This document shows, piece by piece, positions 1-6,905 of a DNA stretch of 50,016 nucleotides. A program made the translations under genes and the position numbers. The DNA lies in IMG/VR virus record IMGVR_UViG_3300036979_000962, positions 1 to 50,016 of that record; one strand, 5' to 3'. The notes below the pieces were generated by a model. The model searched no databases. It saw only the letters and a list, made by a program, of their open reading frames with translations, and was not told the origin of the DNA. Position 1 is the stretch's first letter; each line of letters opens with the position of its first letter. This DNA is from a virus.

Positions 1-52
1 GCTCGCGGCGGTTGAGGAGCGGAGCGAACGACTCGGAGAGCAGTATCCTCAC
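1..52 (-). CDS. large terminase subunit, N-terminal fragment at the contig end
   Basis: This holds the GTG start (50-52) and first 17 codons of the large terminase gene. The full gene is at 48625-49842. The fragment exists only because the window repeats its ends; it is not a separate gene. The GTG overlaps the TGA stop of the GP88-like gene. Confidence 0.9.
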   Translation of the reverse strand, partial: MRILLSESFAPLLNRRE

Positions 53-226
53 GGCCGACCCTCCTCCGCGAAGAACGAGAGCCCGCATTGCTCCGGGCGC
101 TCGGCGCAAGTCCCGAGCCAAACGCCGGCGTCGTGGAGCGAGACGAGTTGGCGGCCGCCGCGATAGCCGGGAGCGAGCGTGAGGCGGATGATGCCTTGGC
201 GAACGAGCGGCGAGGTCCGGAAGGCG
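1..226. repeat. terminal direct repeat, left copy
   Basis: These bases match 49791-50016 except at one position (G at 99, A at 49889). The repeat begins inside the large terminase gene and ends inside the GP88-like gene, so joining the ends restores both genes. I infer a circular or circularly permuted genome with redundant contig ends; true terminal repeats cannot be excluded from sequence alone. Confidence 0.95.
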
Positions 227-837
227 CGGAGCGGGTTGTCGATGACTCGGGGGAACTCGAGGAGCCTCGATTGGATGTCAGCGAGCCGGCGCCCGACCTC
301 GTTCTCGAGGTTCGCGTCGATAGTCACGACGCGCAGGACCGAGCGGCCGCCGAGGCGAGCGAAGCGCGTGTATTGTTCGAGTCGGTGGTCGCGTTGGGCG
401 TCGGTATCGAGCGCAGAGACGGAGGTGTTGAGGACGACGCGGGAGTCGACGAGCCGGCGGAGTTCATAGTCACTCGCCGTCCGCCAATGTTTCGTGATGA
501 CGACGACGGGCTTCTCGGCCGGCTCGAGCATCGAGCACACCGTCACCGTCCACAGCCACGCCTCGCTCGGGTCGCCCGAGGTTCCGATTCGGACGAACCG
601 AGAGCGGCTCCGACGGATGTCCGAGAGGATGCGACGATAGGCGCGGACGGAGCGGAAGTGGCGAACGGCGGTGATGTCGAAGGTGAGGCCGCGGGTCTTT
701 GCCGCTCGAGCCGCGTAGCAGAGCCCGTAGCACCCGCCGGCCGTCGCGGCCATCCCGCTCTCACAGCCTTTGGTCGTGTCGAGGTCGAGGACTCCCTTCC
801 GGTTCTCCTCGAGCGTAATCCACGCGCCGTAGTTCAC
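49..837 (-). CDS. GP88-like / radical-SAM-like iron-sulfur candidate protein
   Basis: 262 residues, starting at a GTG that overlaps the TGA stop of the small terminase gene. The N-terminus has a cysteine cluster (C25, C36, C40, the last two in GGCYGLCYA), and a second cluster lies near the C-terminus (C244, C251). The middle has alternating hydrophobic strands (RIGTSGDPSEAW, VVVITKHWRT) as in a radical-SAM or GP88-type barrel. Cysteines spaced like this before CYA are typical of phage GP88/Gp37-type proteins thought to bind an Fe-S cluster; their reaction is unknown. It lies between the small and large terminase genes. In this copy residue 247 is Arg; in the other copy it is Cys. Assignment rests on motif resemblance only. 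Confidence 0.6.
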   Translation of the reverse strand: MNYGAWITLEENRKGVLDLDTTKGCESGMAATAGGCYGLCYAARAAKTRGLTFDITAVRHFRSVRAYRRILSDIRRSRSRFVRIGTSGDPSEAWLWTVTVCSMLEPAEKPVVVITKHWRTASDYELRRLVDSRVVLNTSVSALDTDAQRDHRLEQYTRFARLGGRSVLRVVTIDANLENEVGRRLADIQSRLLEFPRVIDNPLRAFRTSPLVRQGIIRLTLAPGYRGGRQLVSLHDAGVWLGTCAERPEQCGLSFFAEEGRP

Positions 838-1214
838 TTCGTTTTCACAATCTCGATGATGAGTTTGTTGTCGGTCCGGAGTTCGCCCTCGACGGCGTGG
901 TCGTGCTTGTCGCGCCAGCGGTCGGGTTGGCGATTCTTGAGCCAGAAGATACAGGCCGTCGTATCGCCGCCGAGCGCCCGTTCGTAGAGCGACTTGATGA
1001 CTTTGGAGTCCGACTTGACGCGCCCGGATTTTAAGGCGTCCGATATGTCCGCCTTCTTCGCCCACAGGCAGAATGTCGAGCGGGCGATGTTGAGGACGAG
1101 GGCGATGTCGTCGAGGCGGAGCCCGAGCGCGGCATACGACTCGACATCCTGCGTGAGTTTGAGGCGCTCGGCCGAGCCGAACGGGGGGAGTTTCGAGGGT
1201 CGTCCGGTCTTCAT
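834..1214 (-). CDS. terminase small subunit, helix-turn-helix DNA-packaging protein
   Basis: 126 residues starting at ATG 1214, which overlaps the previous stop as ATGA. The N-terminus is a helix-turn-helix (LRLDDIALVLNIARSTFCLW), followed by a helical segment SDALKSGRVKSDSK and the closing motif FWLKNRQPDRWRDK, a pattern common in small terminase subunits of this size. It would recognise phage DNA and recruit the large subunit. The GP88-like gene sits between it and the large terminase gene across the contig junction. Confidence 0.8.
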   Translation of the reverse strand: MKTGRPSKLPPFGSAERLKLTQDVESYAALGLRLDDIALVLNIARSTFCLWAKKADISDALKSGRVKSDSKVIKSLYERALGGDTTACIFWLKNRQPDRWRDKHDHAVEGELRTDNKLIIEIVKTK

Positions 1215-2488
1215 TGTCTGACCTCCCGGTATTCGTAGACGACATCGCCTCGCTCGTCGACCTCGACCGGGACGAGAGCGCCTCCGAAGTAGCGGTAGGG
1301 AGATTTTCCGGAGCCGGTCGCGTTCCAATGGTAGTGGATGTAGTCGGCGAGGGTGCGGCGATGGAACTTGGCGGCGAGTTTGACGGAGCCGGTGTTGAAG
1401 CCGGCCGCGTCGAGCCAATCGAACGAGAAATAGCGGCGGACCTCCGGCTCGATGTCGGACCAGCGGACGCGATGGTCGGGGCGGTTCTTGGCGAGGAGGA
1501 GCGCCTCGGCGAAGTGTCCGCGTTGGACATTGCGCGACGGGTCGAGCCCACAGCAACAGCAGTTGTGGCTCCGCTCTTTGAAGTGGGCGTCGGAGACATA
1601 GAACCGGAGGCCGGCGGCCTTCGCCGCGGCTTCCATCTCGTCGACCGGGACGGCCTTGAGCGAGCGGTTGAGCCGGCGGTAGCCGGAGCCGGGGGAGTTG
1701 CGTCGGTAGAACTCGTAGATATCGTAGCCGACGATGGCCGACATCTTCCGATAGACGGCCTTGAGTTCGTCGTTCGCCCGCGCTTCGAGACAGAAGAACT
1801 CCGTCGAGACGGCGGAAGCGCCGGCGGCGGCGGCCCTGCGGATTAGGTCCAGATGCTCCTGATTTCGGTCTGAGAGGCCGAGGATGAAGGGACGAAGGCG
1901 GAGGGTCGTCCCGCCGGCGTTCGCCCGGCTGACGCGTTCCAGCGCGAGGAGGCGCTCCGCGGGGGAATCGACGCCCCGCTCCATCGCCCGGGCCCGGAGC
2001 GGGTCGAGGTTGATGATGGAGAACTTCACATTCCAATTCGGGTTTCCGCGGAAGAGTTCGAGGTAGCGCTCGTCCGTCGTCCACCAAGTCCCTTTCGTCG
2101 AGAAGCAGACCGGGTAGTCGATGTCGCGGAGGTAGCGCATCACCTCGAGCCCGACGCCGAGCCGGCGTTCGTTCTCGTCGAACGGGTCCGTGAGTCCGCC
2201 CCATTGGATGGTCTTGCGGTCCTCGATGTAGGGACGGAATTGGAGGTCGGAGGCGGAGCCGGAAGTGAACTCGAAGATGGAGCGGACGCGGCGCGGGTCG
2301 ACGGCGGTGAGGTCGACCTTCGCTTTGTAGTTGGTCTTGGGCCCGATGATTCCGAGGCAATGCATCTTCTGGAATGTCGAGAAGCAGTAGAGGCAATCGT
2401 AAGAGCATTTGTTGTAGGTATCGAAGGTCATCGGCAACGAGCAGTCGAGGACCTCGCCCGACCACCGCGGCGACGAGTAGAACTTCAA
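1211..2488 (-). CDS. radical SAM protein, spore-photoproduct-lyase-like
   Basis: 425 residues if it starts at TTG 2488, which makes a TTGA overlap with the preceding stop; AAGGA lies about 10 nt upstream. An in-frame ATG at 2587 would overlap the upstream gene by about 100 nt and is less likely. The motif CSYDCLYC (C28, C32, C35) is the CxxxCxxC that binds the SAM-coordinating 4Fe-4S cluster, preceded by LDCSLPMTFDTYNK as in SPL/Rv2578c-like proteins. A run of four cysteines (HNCCCCGLD) near residue 330 could bind an auxiliary metal or cluster. It follows a ParB-like and a glycosyltransferase gene. I infer a role in modifying DNA or nucleotides; the substrate cannot be read from sequence. Confidence 0.85.
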   Translation of the reverse strand: MKFYSSPRWSGEVLDCSLPMTFDTYNKCSYDCLYCFSTFQKMHCLGIIGPKTNYKAKVDLTAVDPRRVRSIFEFTSGSASDLQFRPYIEDRKTIQWGGLTDPFDENERRLGVGLEVMRYLRDIDYPVCFSTKGTWWTTDERYLELFRGNPNWNVKFSIINLDPLRARAMERGVDSPAERLLALERVSRANAGGTTLRLRPFILGLSDRNQEHLDLIRRAAAAGASAVSTEFFCLEARANDELKAVYRKMSAIVGYDIYEFYRRNSPGSGYRRLNRSLKAVPVDEMEAAAKAAGLRFYVSDAHFKERSHNCCCCGLDPSRNVQRGHFAEALLLAKNRPDHRVRWSDIEPEVRRYFSFDWLDAAGFNTGSVKLAAKFHRRTLADYIHYHWNATGSGKSPYRYFGGALVPVEVDERGDVVYEYREVRQ

Positions 2489-3270
2489 GCGCGCACCGTC
2501 CTTCTCCGCAATCCCGAGCGCGTCACATCGCGAAAGCGGAGTTCGGCGTGTCCCGTCGAACGACGAACATACAGAGTGACCAGCCAAGGATACTTTTTGG
2601 CGAGGTAGACAGCGCTTTCCGTAATGCGCTGTTCGGTGCGCGTGTCTTGGAGTCCGCCCGGCTCCTTGTAGAATCGCGTCTTGAGAGCGAGGTCGTCGAA
2701 GCGGACGATGCGCCCGTCTTTGAGATAGTAGAGGATGTTGCGCTCCATATCCTCTTTGTCGTCGAGGTGGACGAATAATTCCCGGTCGTGGCGGGCGATG
2801 AATCCGAAGGCCGAGCCGTTGATGTAATGGAGTTCTAGCGATATTCTGTTGCGCATATAGAACGGGTTGGGAACATTGTTTACGCCGAACAGGAACGCCC
2901 CGTAGGTCTCACAGGCTCGGAAGCCGCGCTCGATGAGTTCGGTGACGAGGTTGGTCAGGGGTTTGAGCGTCTTGTCGTCGACGCGGCGGAGGATGTCGCT
3001 GAGGTCGTCGTCAAAACACATCACCTTCGTTCCGACGGGGTAATAGGTCTCGATAAAGTTGCGCGTGGCCCCGATTCCAGCCGGCGCTACGACGATTTCC
3101 CTCACCGCTCCGGGCGCGAGCGCCTTCCGATACGCCTCGCGTTCCTGCTCCGAGGCGACGAACACGCGGATTATGTTCGACGGGACTCCGCCGCGCTTGA
3201 GCAACGGGAGGGTCTTGACTCGTAGGCACTCGGTGCGGTGGAACGACGGGATGGCGACTTCGTAGTTCAT
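2485..3270 (-). CDS. TET-associated-type (TAGT-like) glycosyltransferase
   Basis: 261 residues from ATG 3270, which overlaps the ParB-like stop as ATGA. The order of motifs fits a GT-A nucleotide-sugar transferase: AIPSFHRTECLRVKTLPLL at the N-terminus, IRVFVASEQEREAY, a GIGATRN segment, then the acidic metal-binding stretch MCFDDDLSDI near residue 89. This arrangement resembles TAGT glycosyltransferases that decorate modified bases in phage DNA. No TET/JBP dioxygenase was found in the window, so the acceptor (DNA base or something else) is open. It lies between ParB-like and radical SAM genes. Confidence 0.7.
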   Translation of the reverse strand: MNYEVAIPSFHRTECLRVKTLPLLKRGGVPSNIIRVFVASEQEREAYRKALAPGAVREIVVAPAGIGATRNFIETYYPVGTKVMCFDDDLSDILRRVDDKTLKPLTNLVTELIERGFRACETYGAFLFGVNNVPNPFYMRNRISLELHYINGSAFGFIARHDRELFVHLDDKEDMERNILYYLKDGRIVRFDDLALKTRFYKEPGGLQDTRTEQRITESAVYLAKKYPWLVTLYVRRSTGHAELRFRDVTRSGLRRRTVRA

Positions 3271-3866
3271 CGGACGAGGAGCACCTCGAGTTTCTCGAAC
3301 GCGACGGAGCGCGAGCCGTCTTTGAGCCCGAGGCGCGAGAGGAACTCGACATAGGCGGCGTGGTCTTCGAAGTTGACGACGATGTAGTTGCCGATGGCGT
3401 CGGAGAGTTTCCCCTCGATTTCGGCGTCGGCGAGTTTATCGCCGCCAGCGTCGGCCGGCCGGAGCCAATCCTCCGGAAGCGCAATGCCCCAATCGTCGAG
3501 CGGGAGCCCGTCGAAGTTGTTGGCGAGGAGGTCCCAATCCCACTCGCCGAACTCGCCGTTGTCCTTGATGATGATTTCCCGCTCCTGCTTCTCCGAGAGT
3601 CCGGAGAAGAGGATGGTCGGGATTTCCTTGTAGTCGAGTTGCTTGGCGGCCCGCCAGCGCTTGTCCCCGCCGATGATGATGCGGGAGCCGTCGGCGCGGA
3701 CCGAGACGAGAACCGGCCGAGCGAGGAAGAGGTCCGGACACTCGGCGAGCGACTTGACGAGGCGGTCGAATTGGAGCGAGGAGATTTGCCGCGGGTTATA
3801 GGGATGGGGAGCGACGGAATCGACGGGCGAGAAGACGATGGAGAACGGAGCGGGCTTTAACTTCAC
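3267..3866 (-). CDS. ParB-like nuclease/NTPase-domain protein
   Basis: 199 residues from ATG 3866. The N-terminal half carries ParB/Srx signatures: HPYNPRQIS, a segment LARPVLVSVRADGSRIIIGG, then KRWRAAKQLDYKEIP. The second half (EREIIIKDNGEFGEWDWDLLA) matches ParB-like proteins that often sit near phage terminases and DNA-modification genes. No partition system or centromere-like array is present, so plasmid-type partition is unlikely. It starts a run of overlapping genes (ParB-like, glycosyltransferase, radical SAM, small terminase, GP88-like). Confidence 0.85.
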   Translation of the reverse strand: MKLKPAPFSIVFSPVDSVAPHPYNPRQISSLQFDRLVKSLAECPDLFLARPVLVSVRADGSRIIIGGDKRWRAAKQLDYKEIPTILFSGLSEKQEREIIIKDNGEFGEWDWDLLANNFDGLPLDDWGIALPEDWLRPADAGGDKLADAEIEGKLSDAIGNYIVVNFEDHAAYVEFLSRLGLKDGSRSVAFEKLEVLLVR

Positions 3867-4138
3867 TTTTCATTTTCCTTTCGTAGCATAATCATCGAGA
3901 GCGAGTCGATTTTGCCAATGATGACCTTGTGTTCGTCCCGGTTCTCGGTGCGGTTCGTGTCGAGGCCGGCTTTGATGGCCCGTATCTCGACTTCGACGGC
4001 CGTGATGCGGTTCGTGTTGAGGAGGACTTGGGAGACGAGCGCGGTGATGAGGACCGTGGCGACACCGATGAGGATTTTTTTCACCGTCGACCAATTCCCC
4101 CCGCTCGAGGAGCCGTTGAGCGAGAGTTCCTTGCTCAA
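3863..4138 (-). CDS. small membrane protein with coiled-coil tail
   Basis: 91 residues. I chose TTG 4138 because it forms a TTGA overlap with the previous stop and has GGAAGGGAG about 7 nt upstream. One membrane segment (ILIGVATVLITALVSQVLL, about residues 19-37) is followed by a charged helical tail (ITAVEVEIRAIKAGLD) likely to form a coiled coil. It lies two genes after the endolysin, so an accessory lysis role is possible, but no family was recognised. Confidence 0.7.
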   Translation of the reverse strand: MSKELSLNGSSSGGNWSTVKKILIGVATVLITALVSQVLLNTNRITAVEVEIRAIKAGLDTNRTENRDEHKVIIGKIDSLSMIMLRKENEK

Positions 4139-4389
4139 GGCGTGACTCCCTTCCGGAGAATCGTGAATCGGTCGGGGAGGTAGGTCCCGAGCGCGATGAG
4201 TTCGGCCCGCGTCTTCTCGCATTGGCGATGGGAGAACGGGCCGGCCTTGAGAAGCCACTTGTCGTCGCGGCCGAGATACCACAGACAGAACGGCTTTTTC
4301 TTGAAGAGTCCCGGGAGGACGCCGATGACGGCGCCGATGGCGGCGATGACCTCGCCGACACCGATTTTCAACGCTCTCGCTAGGCTCAT
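4135..4389 (-). CDS. small membrane-associated protein in the lysis group
   Basis: 84 residues from ATG 4389; AGGAGG lies 5 nt upstream and the start overlaps the endolysin stop as ATGA. The N-terminal third is hydrophobic (VGEVIAAIGAVIGVLPGLF) and the rest is basic and soluble. Holin or accessory lysis function is an inference from position after the endolysin. Confidence 0.7.
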   Translation of the reverse strand: MSLARALKIGVGEVIAAIGAVIGVLPGLFKKKPFCLWYLGRDDKWLLKAGPFSHRQCEKTRAELIALGTYLPDRFTILRKGVTP

Positions 4390-4835
4390 ACCATACCTCC
4401 TGCGAACGGGTCGAGAATAACAAAATCGCGGCCTCGGTAGCCGAGCGGCCGGAGTTTGATGAACGCATTGGCCGAAGCCGCGGCGTCGTCGGAAGTCGTC
4501 GAGGAGCCTCCGCCGGAGGCGCCGAGCGTGTGGAACGGGTCGACCATCAGTTCCGTGTGGATGGCCTTCCGGCCCTTGAGCCACAGCACGACACAGCCGG
4601 CCCCTCCTCCGTCGACGACCTCATACTCCCGCCATCGGCGCAAGAGCCCGTCGGCGGTCGAGTCGAATCCGTGCGGGAGGAGACCGACCGCTGTCAGGAC
4701 TTCGATGACGAAGCCCGAGCAGTCGAATCCGAGAATCGGGTCGTCGCCGCCCCACCGATACGGGAGCCCGACGAACGAGAAGGCATAGCGGACGGCAATC
4801 TCCCGCGCATATTTCACTCGGAGGTCGTCGGGCAT
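4386..4835 (-). CDS. NlpC/P60-family cell-wall peptidase (endolysin)
   Basis: 149 residues from ATG 4835, preceded by GAGG. The NlpC/P60 cysteine-peptidase core is clear: LPYRWGGDDPILGFDCSGFV with catalytic Cys39, and His93 in KAIHTELMV. Enzymes of this family cut peptide bonds in peptidoglycan. It has no signal peptide, so it would need a holin to reach the wall. It is the first gene after the candidate late promoter and terminator, as expected for a late lysis gene. Confidence 0.9.
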   Translation of the reverse strand: MPDDLRVKYAREIAVRYAFSFVGLPYRWGGDDPILGFDCSGFVIEVLTAVGLLPHGFDSTADGLLRRWREYEVVDGGGAGCVVLWLKGRKAIHTELMVDPFHTLGASGGGSSTTSDDAAASANAFIKLRPLGYRGRDFVILDPFAGGMV

Positions 4836-4848
4836 TTTTGTCCTCGAT

Positions 4849-4882
4849 AAAAAAGTGGACGGGCCGGAGGGACGACCCGTCC
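4849..4882 (-). terminator. intrinsic terminator directly before the endolysin gene
   Basis: In the minus transcript a 7-bp stem GGACGGG/CCCGTCC is followed by AC and a run of six T. It lies 14 nt before the endolysin ATG and about 35 nt after a likely transcription start, so late genes could be read only by passing through it. Confidence 0.8.
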
Positions 4883-4922
4883 TAGACCGAAGAGAGAGAA
4901 ACGCCGTTGCTTACACAATCTC

Positions 4923-4928
4923 ATTATA
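4923..4928 (-). promoter_or_regulatory. candidate late promoter (-10 box)
   Basis: A perfect TATAAT on the minus strand in the gap after the gene at 4940-5350. No convincing -35 box is found at 16-18 bp (GACGAG at 17 bp), so it may need an activator. Transcription would start near 4916 and meet the terminator at 4882-4849 about 35 nt later. Confidence 0.55.
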
Positions 4929-4939
4929 CAACATTCCGT

Positions 4940-5350
4940 CTACCACTCGTCGCCGACCGAGGCGCGATGGAAGGTGAGGCGCTGGATGATGGCGCGGATT
5001 TCGTCGGGAGTCTTCTCCCGTATTCCGCGCCGCGCATAGCCGGGGTCGACGCCGAGCGTTTTACAAACGACCGCGAACGAGAACGCCGGACAGGCCGGCC
5101 GATAGCGCGGGTCGAATAGGTATCGGTCGGCGTCGGCCTTACGGCGGGCGGCTCGCGAACGGGCCCGAGGATTCTTGATTTGTTCGGGACGAAGGAAGTA
5201 ATCCTTGACCTCGACGAGAGCGACCGCGGCGAGCAGTTTGCGGACGGATTGGTCGGGGAACTCGGCCCCACCGAATATCTCGCGGAAGAGCGCCGGCTGG
5301 TCGGCAAGAGTCCGCTCCTTGGTCGCGTTGTGGTAGAGGCGGCCGGTCAT
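4940..5350 (-). CDS. candidate late-gene regulator, last gene of block B
   Basis: 136 residues from ATG 5350. It is basic in the middle (NPRARSRAARRKADADRY) and has the segment FSFAVVCKTLGVDPGYARRG, a pattern like a helix-turn-helix seen in small phage proteins at the same place. No family was firmly recognised. It is the last gene before the promoter and terminator that precede the late genes, where lambda carries Q; a role as antiterminator or activator is inferred from position. The ribosome-binding site is weak. Confidence 0.65.
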   Translation of the reverse strand: MTGRLYHNATKERTLADQPALFREIFGGAEFPDQSVRKLLAAVALVEVKDYFLRPEQIKNPRARSRAARRKADADRYLFDPRYRPACPAFSFAVVCKTLGVDPGYARRGIREKTPDEIRAIIQRLTFHRASVGDEW

Positions 5351-5359
5351 TCGCGGCGC

Positions 5360-5557
5360 TCACGGCGTCCGGCTCATCCACACAGATTCGCCGGCGACGA
5401 CCGCGAACGACGCTCCGCACGCCGGACACACGAGGTCCGCCGCGGCCTCCTCCCGAACGCGCTCCATTTGGAGATAGACTCGGCCTCGGCACTTCCAGCA
5501 CAACGCAAAGAACACCCGCGGAAAACGCGGCCGTCGAGGCCGCGGCTCTTTCGCCAT
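5360..5557 (-). CDS. small zinc-ribbon protein
   Basis: 65 residues. ATG 5557 is preferred over GTG 5566 because GGAGG is 8 nt from the ATG. Two knuckles, CWKC and CPAC, would hold one zinc ion; the N-terminus is strongly basic (KEPRPRRPRFPR). Nucleic-acid binding is plausible. It overlaps nothing but follows the preceding stop within a few bases. Confidence 0.7.
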   Translation of the reverse strand: MAKEPRPRRPRFPRVFFALCWKCRGRVYLQMERVREEAAADLVCPACGASFAVVAGESVWMSRTP

Positions 5558-5562
5558 CGTTC

Positions 5563-5841
5563 TCACCTCCGCGTGGATGGGATTATTTTCGCCGGCGCCC
5601 CGGGATTAGGGTTCTTCTTCGCGGCTTCGGTCGCCTCGGCCCGGCGCCGAGTCGCGACCTCATCGGTCATCGTCTGGATGTAGGAGACGAGCCGCCGCGG
5701 AACCCAAAAGCGGTCCTCCGAAGTGAACGCTTGGGCCGAGACCGGGAAGCGGAAGAAGAGAGCGACCCGCGACAGGAACGAGAGCCGCTCTCCCCGACAG
5801 ACGAGTTGCTTCCCGTCGGTCGTGTAGATTATGACCGGCAT
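5563..5841 (-). CDS. hypothetical protein
   Basis: 92 residues from ATG 5841, sharing bases with the previous stop as TAATG. The N-terminus looks like beta strands (VIIYTTDGKQLVCRGERLSF), then a hydrophobic stretch, then a charged, disordered tail ending NPNPGAPAKIIPSTRR. No family recognised. It follows the holin candidate. Confidence 0.65.
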   Translation of the reverse strand: MPVIIYTTDGKQLVCRGERLSFLSRVALFFRFPVSAQAFTSEDRFWVPRRLVSYIQTMTDEVATRRRAEATEAAKKNPNPGAPAKIIPSTRR

Positions 5842-6107
5842 TACATCGCCTTGTAGATGCCGTTCGCCTCGATGAAGACGAGGACCGAGTAGCCGAGGAA
5901 CAGCGGGAGCGTGAAGATGCCGTTGGCGAGAAGGTAGTAGGCCGTCGCGCCGAACGCGACGATGGCCGCGGTGGCGTAGGCGATGACCTTCGGGTTGACC
6001 TTCGGGAGCCAGCCGACGAGGAGCCGCTTGACCATCTCGATGACGCCGACGATGGCGGGAGCCGAGACGATGGCGATGATGAGGGCGACGACTTCTTTGC
6101 TGAACAT
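5841..6107 (-). CDS. candidate holin, three membrane segments
   Basis: 88 residues from ATG 6107 with GGAGG 6 nt upstream. Three hydrophobic segments are visible at about residues 8-26, 41-61 and 67-85, joined by short charged loops (VKRLLVGWLPKVNPK). Size and topology match class I holins, which form pores that let the endolysin reach the wall. It is unusual in lying upstream of the late promoter, away from the endolysin, so another membrane role is possible. Confidence 0.6.
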   Translation of the reverse strand: MFSKEVVALIIAIVSAPAIVGVIEMVKRLLVGWLPKVNPKVIAYATAAIVAFGATAYYLLANGIFTLPLFLGYSVLVFIEANGIYKAM

Positions 6108-6109
6108 TG

Positions 6110-6559
6110 TCAGCCTCCTTCGGAAGATTTCGTGAACGGCTCGATTTCGATTTCCGTTCTAGGATTTTCCTTGTCGATGAACTGCTCGACCTCGAGCGAG
6201 AGCCACTTCGGCGAGTCGTTCCATAGCAATCCTATGTCGCGCATCGCGTCGAGGTGGACTTTGAGGCCGGCGGCGGCGTTGTCGGGGTCGAGGAGCCGGT
6301 CCCGGAAGACGCGGACGACGACCCGCATCTTCTCCGGCCGGCGGTAAGCGACGGAGCCGTCGTCGAGGAGTTCCAAGACCTCGCGATTCGCCCGCACAGG
6401 GAATGGGATAGGGAGCCCGGCGTCGAGGAGCGCGAACCGAATCTCCCACGCGAGCCGGGCCCGCATTTTCTTCTTCAACGCCCACCGGGCCCGCGGCGAC
6501 CTCGCGAGGCGCTCGAGTTGATTGCCGGAGGGCGGGACCGAGGCGAGCGTGAACTTCAA
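6110..6559 (-). CDS. rusA: RusA-like Holliday junction resolvase
   Basis: 149 residues. TTG 6559 forms a TTGA overlap with the stop of the small gene before it. The RusA pattern is present: an N-terminal basic strand region, then RLLDPDNAAAGLKVHLDAM with acidic residues and DN, then IGLLWNDSPKW. RusA dimers cut four-way junctions formed in recombination. It goes with the RecT annealing protein and replication protein in the same block. Confidence 0.85.
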   Translation of the reverse strand: MKFTLASVPPSGNQLERLARSPRARWALKKKMRARLAWEIRFALLDAGLPIPFPVRANREVLELLDDGSVAYRRPEKMRVVVRVFRDRLLDPDNAAAGLKVHLDAMRDIGLLWNDSPKWLSLEVEQFIDKENPRTEIEIEPFTKSSEGG

Positions 6560-6699
6560 TAGAGCGCCTCCTCGTCCCGGTCGATTCCGATTGCGGCGGA
6601 GACAGCCGCGAGCGCCAGCGACACGAAGAACAGGACCGCCGCGCCGATGAACGCGAAGCCGACGAGCGCGAGAACGAGGCGGATGACTATGGTGGTCAC
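6556..6699 (-). CDS. one-helix small membrane protein
   Basis: 47 residues from GTG 6699, overlapping the previous stop as GTGA. A long hydrophobic region (residues 4-39, including LVLALVGFAFIGAAVLFF) is followed by an acidic end IDRDEEALY. First of the compact run in front of RusA with clear coupling at both ends, which supports it being real despite its size. Function unknown. Confidence 0.65.
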   Translation of the reverse strand: MTTIVIRLVLALVGFAFIGAAVLFFVSLALAAVSAAIGIDRDEEALY

Positions 6700-6905
6700 T
6701 TCTTCGCCTCCTCGGCCGCTCGAGCCTTCGCGGCCGCGACGAGCAGGATGTCGTCGATGTCGGCCTTCTGCCGGGCCGCCTCCTCCGCGTCCGAGCAGTT
6801 GCTCGAGGCTCTCGCGAGCACGAGCAAAAAAGCGAACGCGATGAAGAGCAAGCCCGCGATAAAAGCGATTACGAGAATGTTCGCATTAAGCAATTCGGCC
6901 ATCAT
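6696..6905 (-). CDS. small membrane protein
   Basis: 69 residues from ATG 6905 (or 6902) with GGAGGGG upstream. One strong membrane helix (ILVIAFIAGLLFIAFAFLLVL, about residues 10-30) and an alanine- and charge-rich cytoplasmic tail. Second of three adjacent one-helix membrane proteins; no family recognised. Confidence 0.7.
   Translation of the reverse strand: MMAELLNANILVIAFIAGLLFIAFAFLLVLARASSNCSDAEEAARQKADIDDILLVAAAKARAAEEAKK

Noticed and set aside
3267-3866. Plasmid-type partition by ParB-like protein
   Set aside because: No ParA gene and no repeated centromere-like sites; the context is packaging and modification genes.
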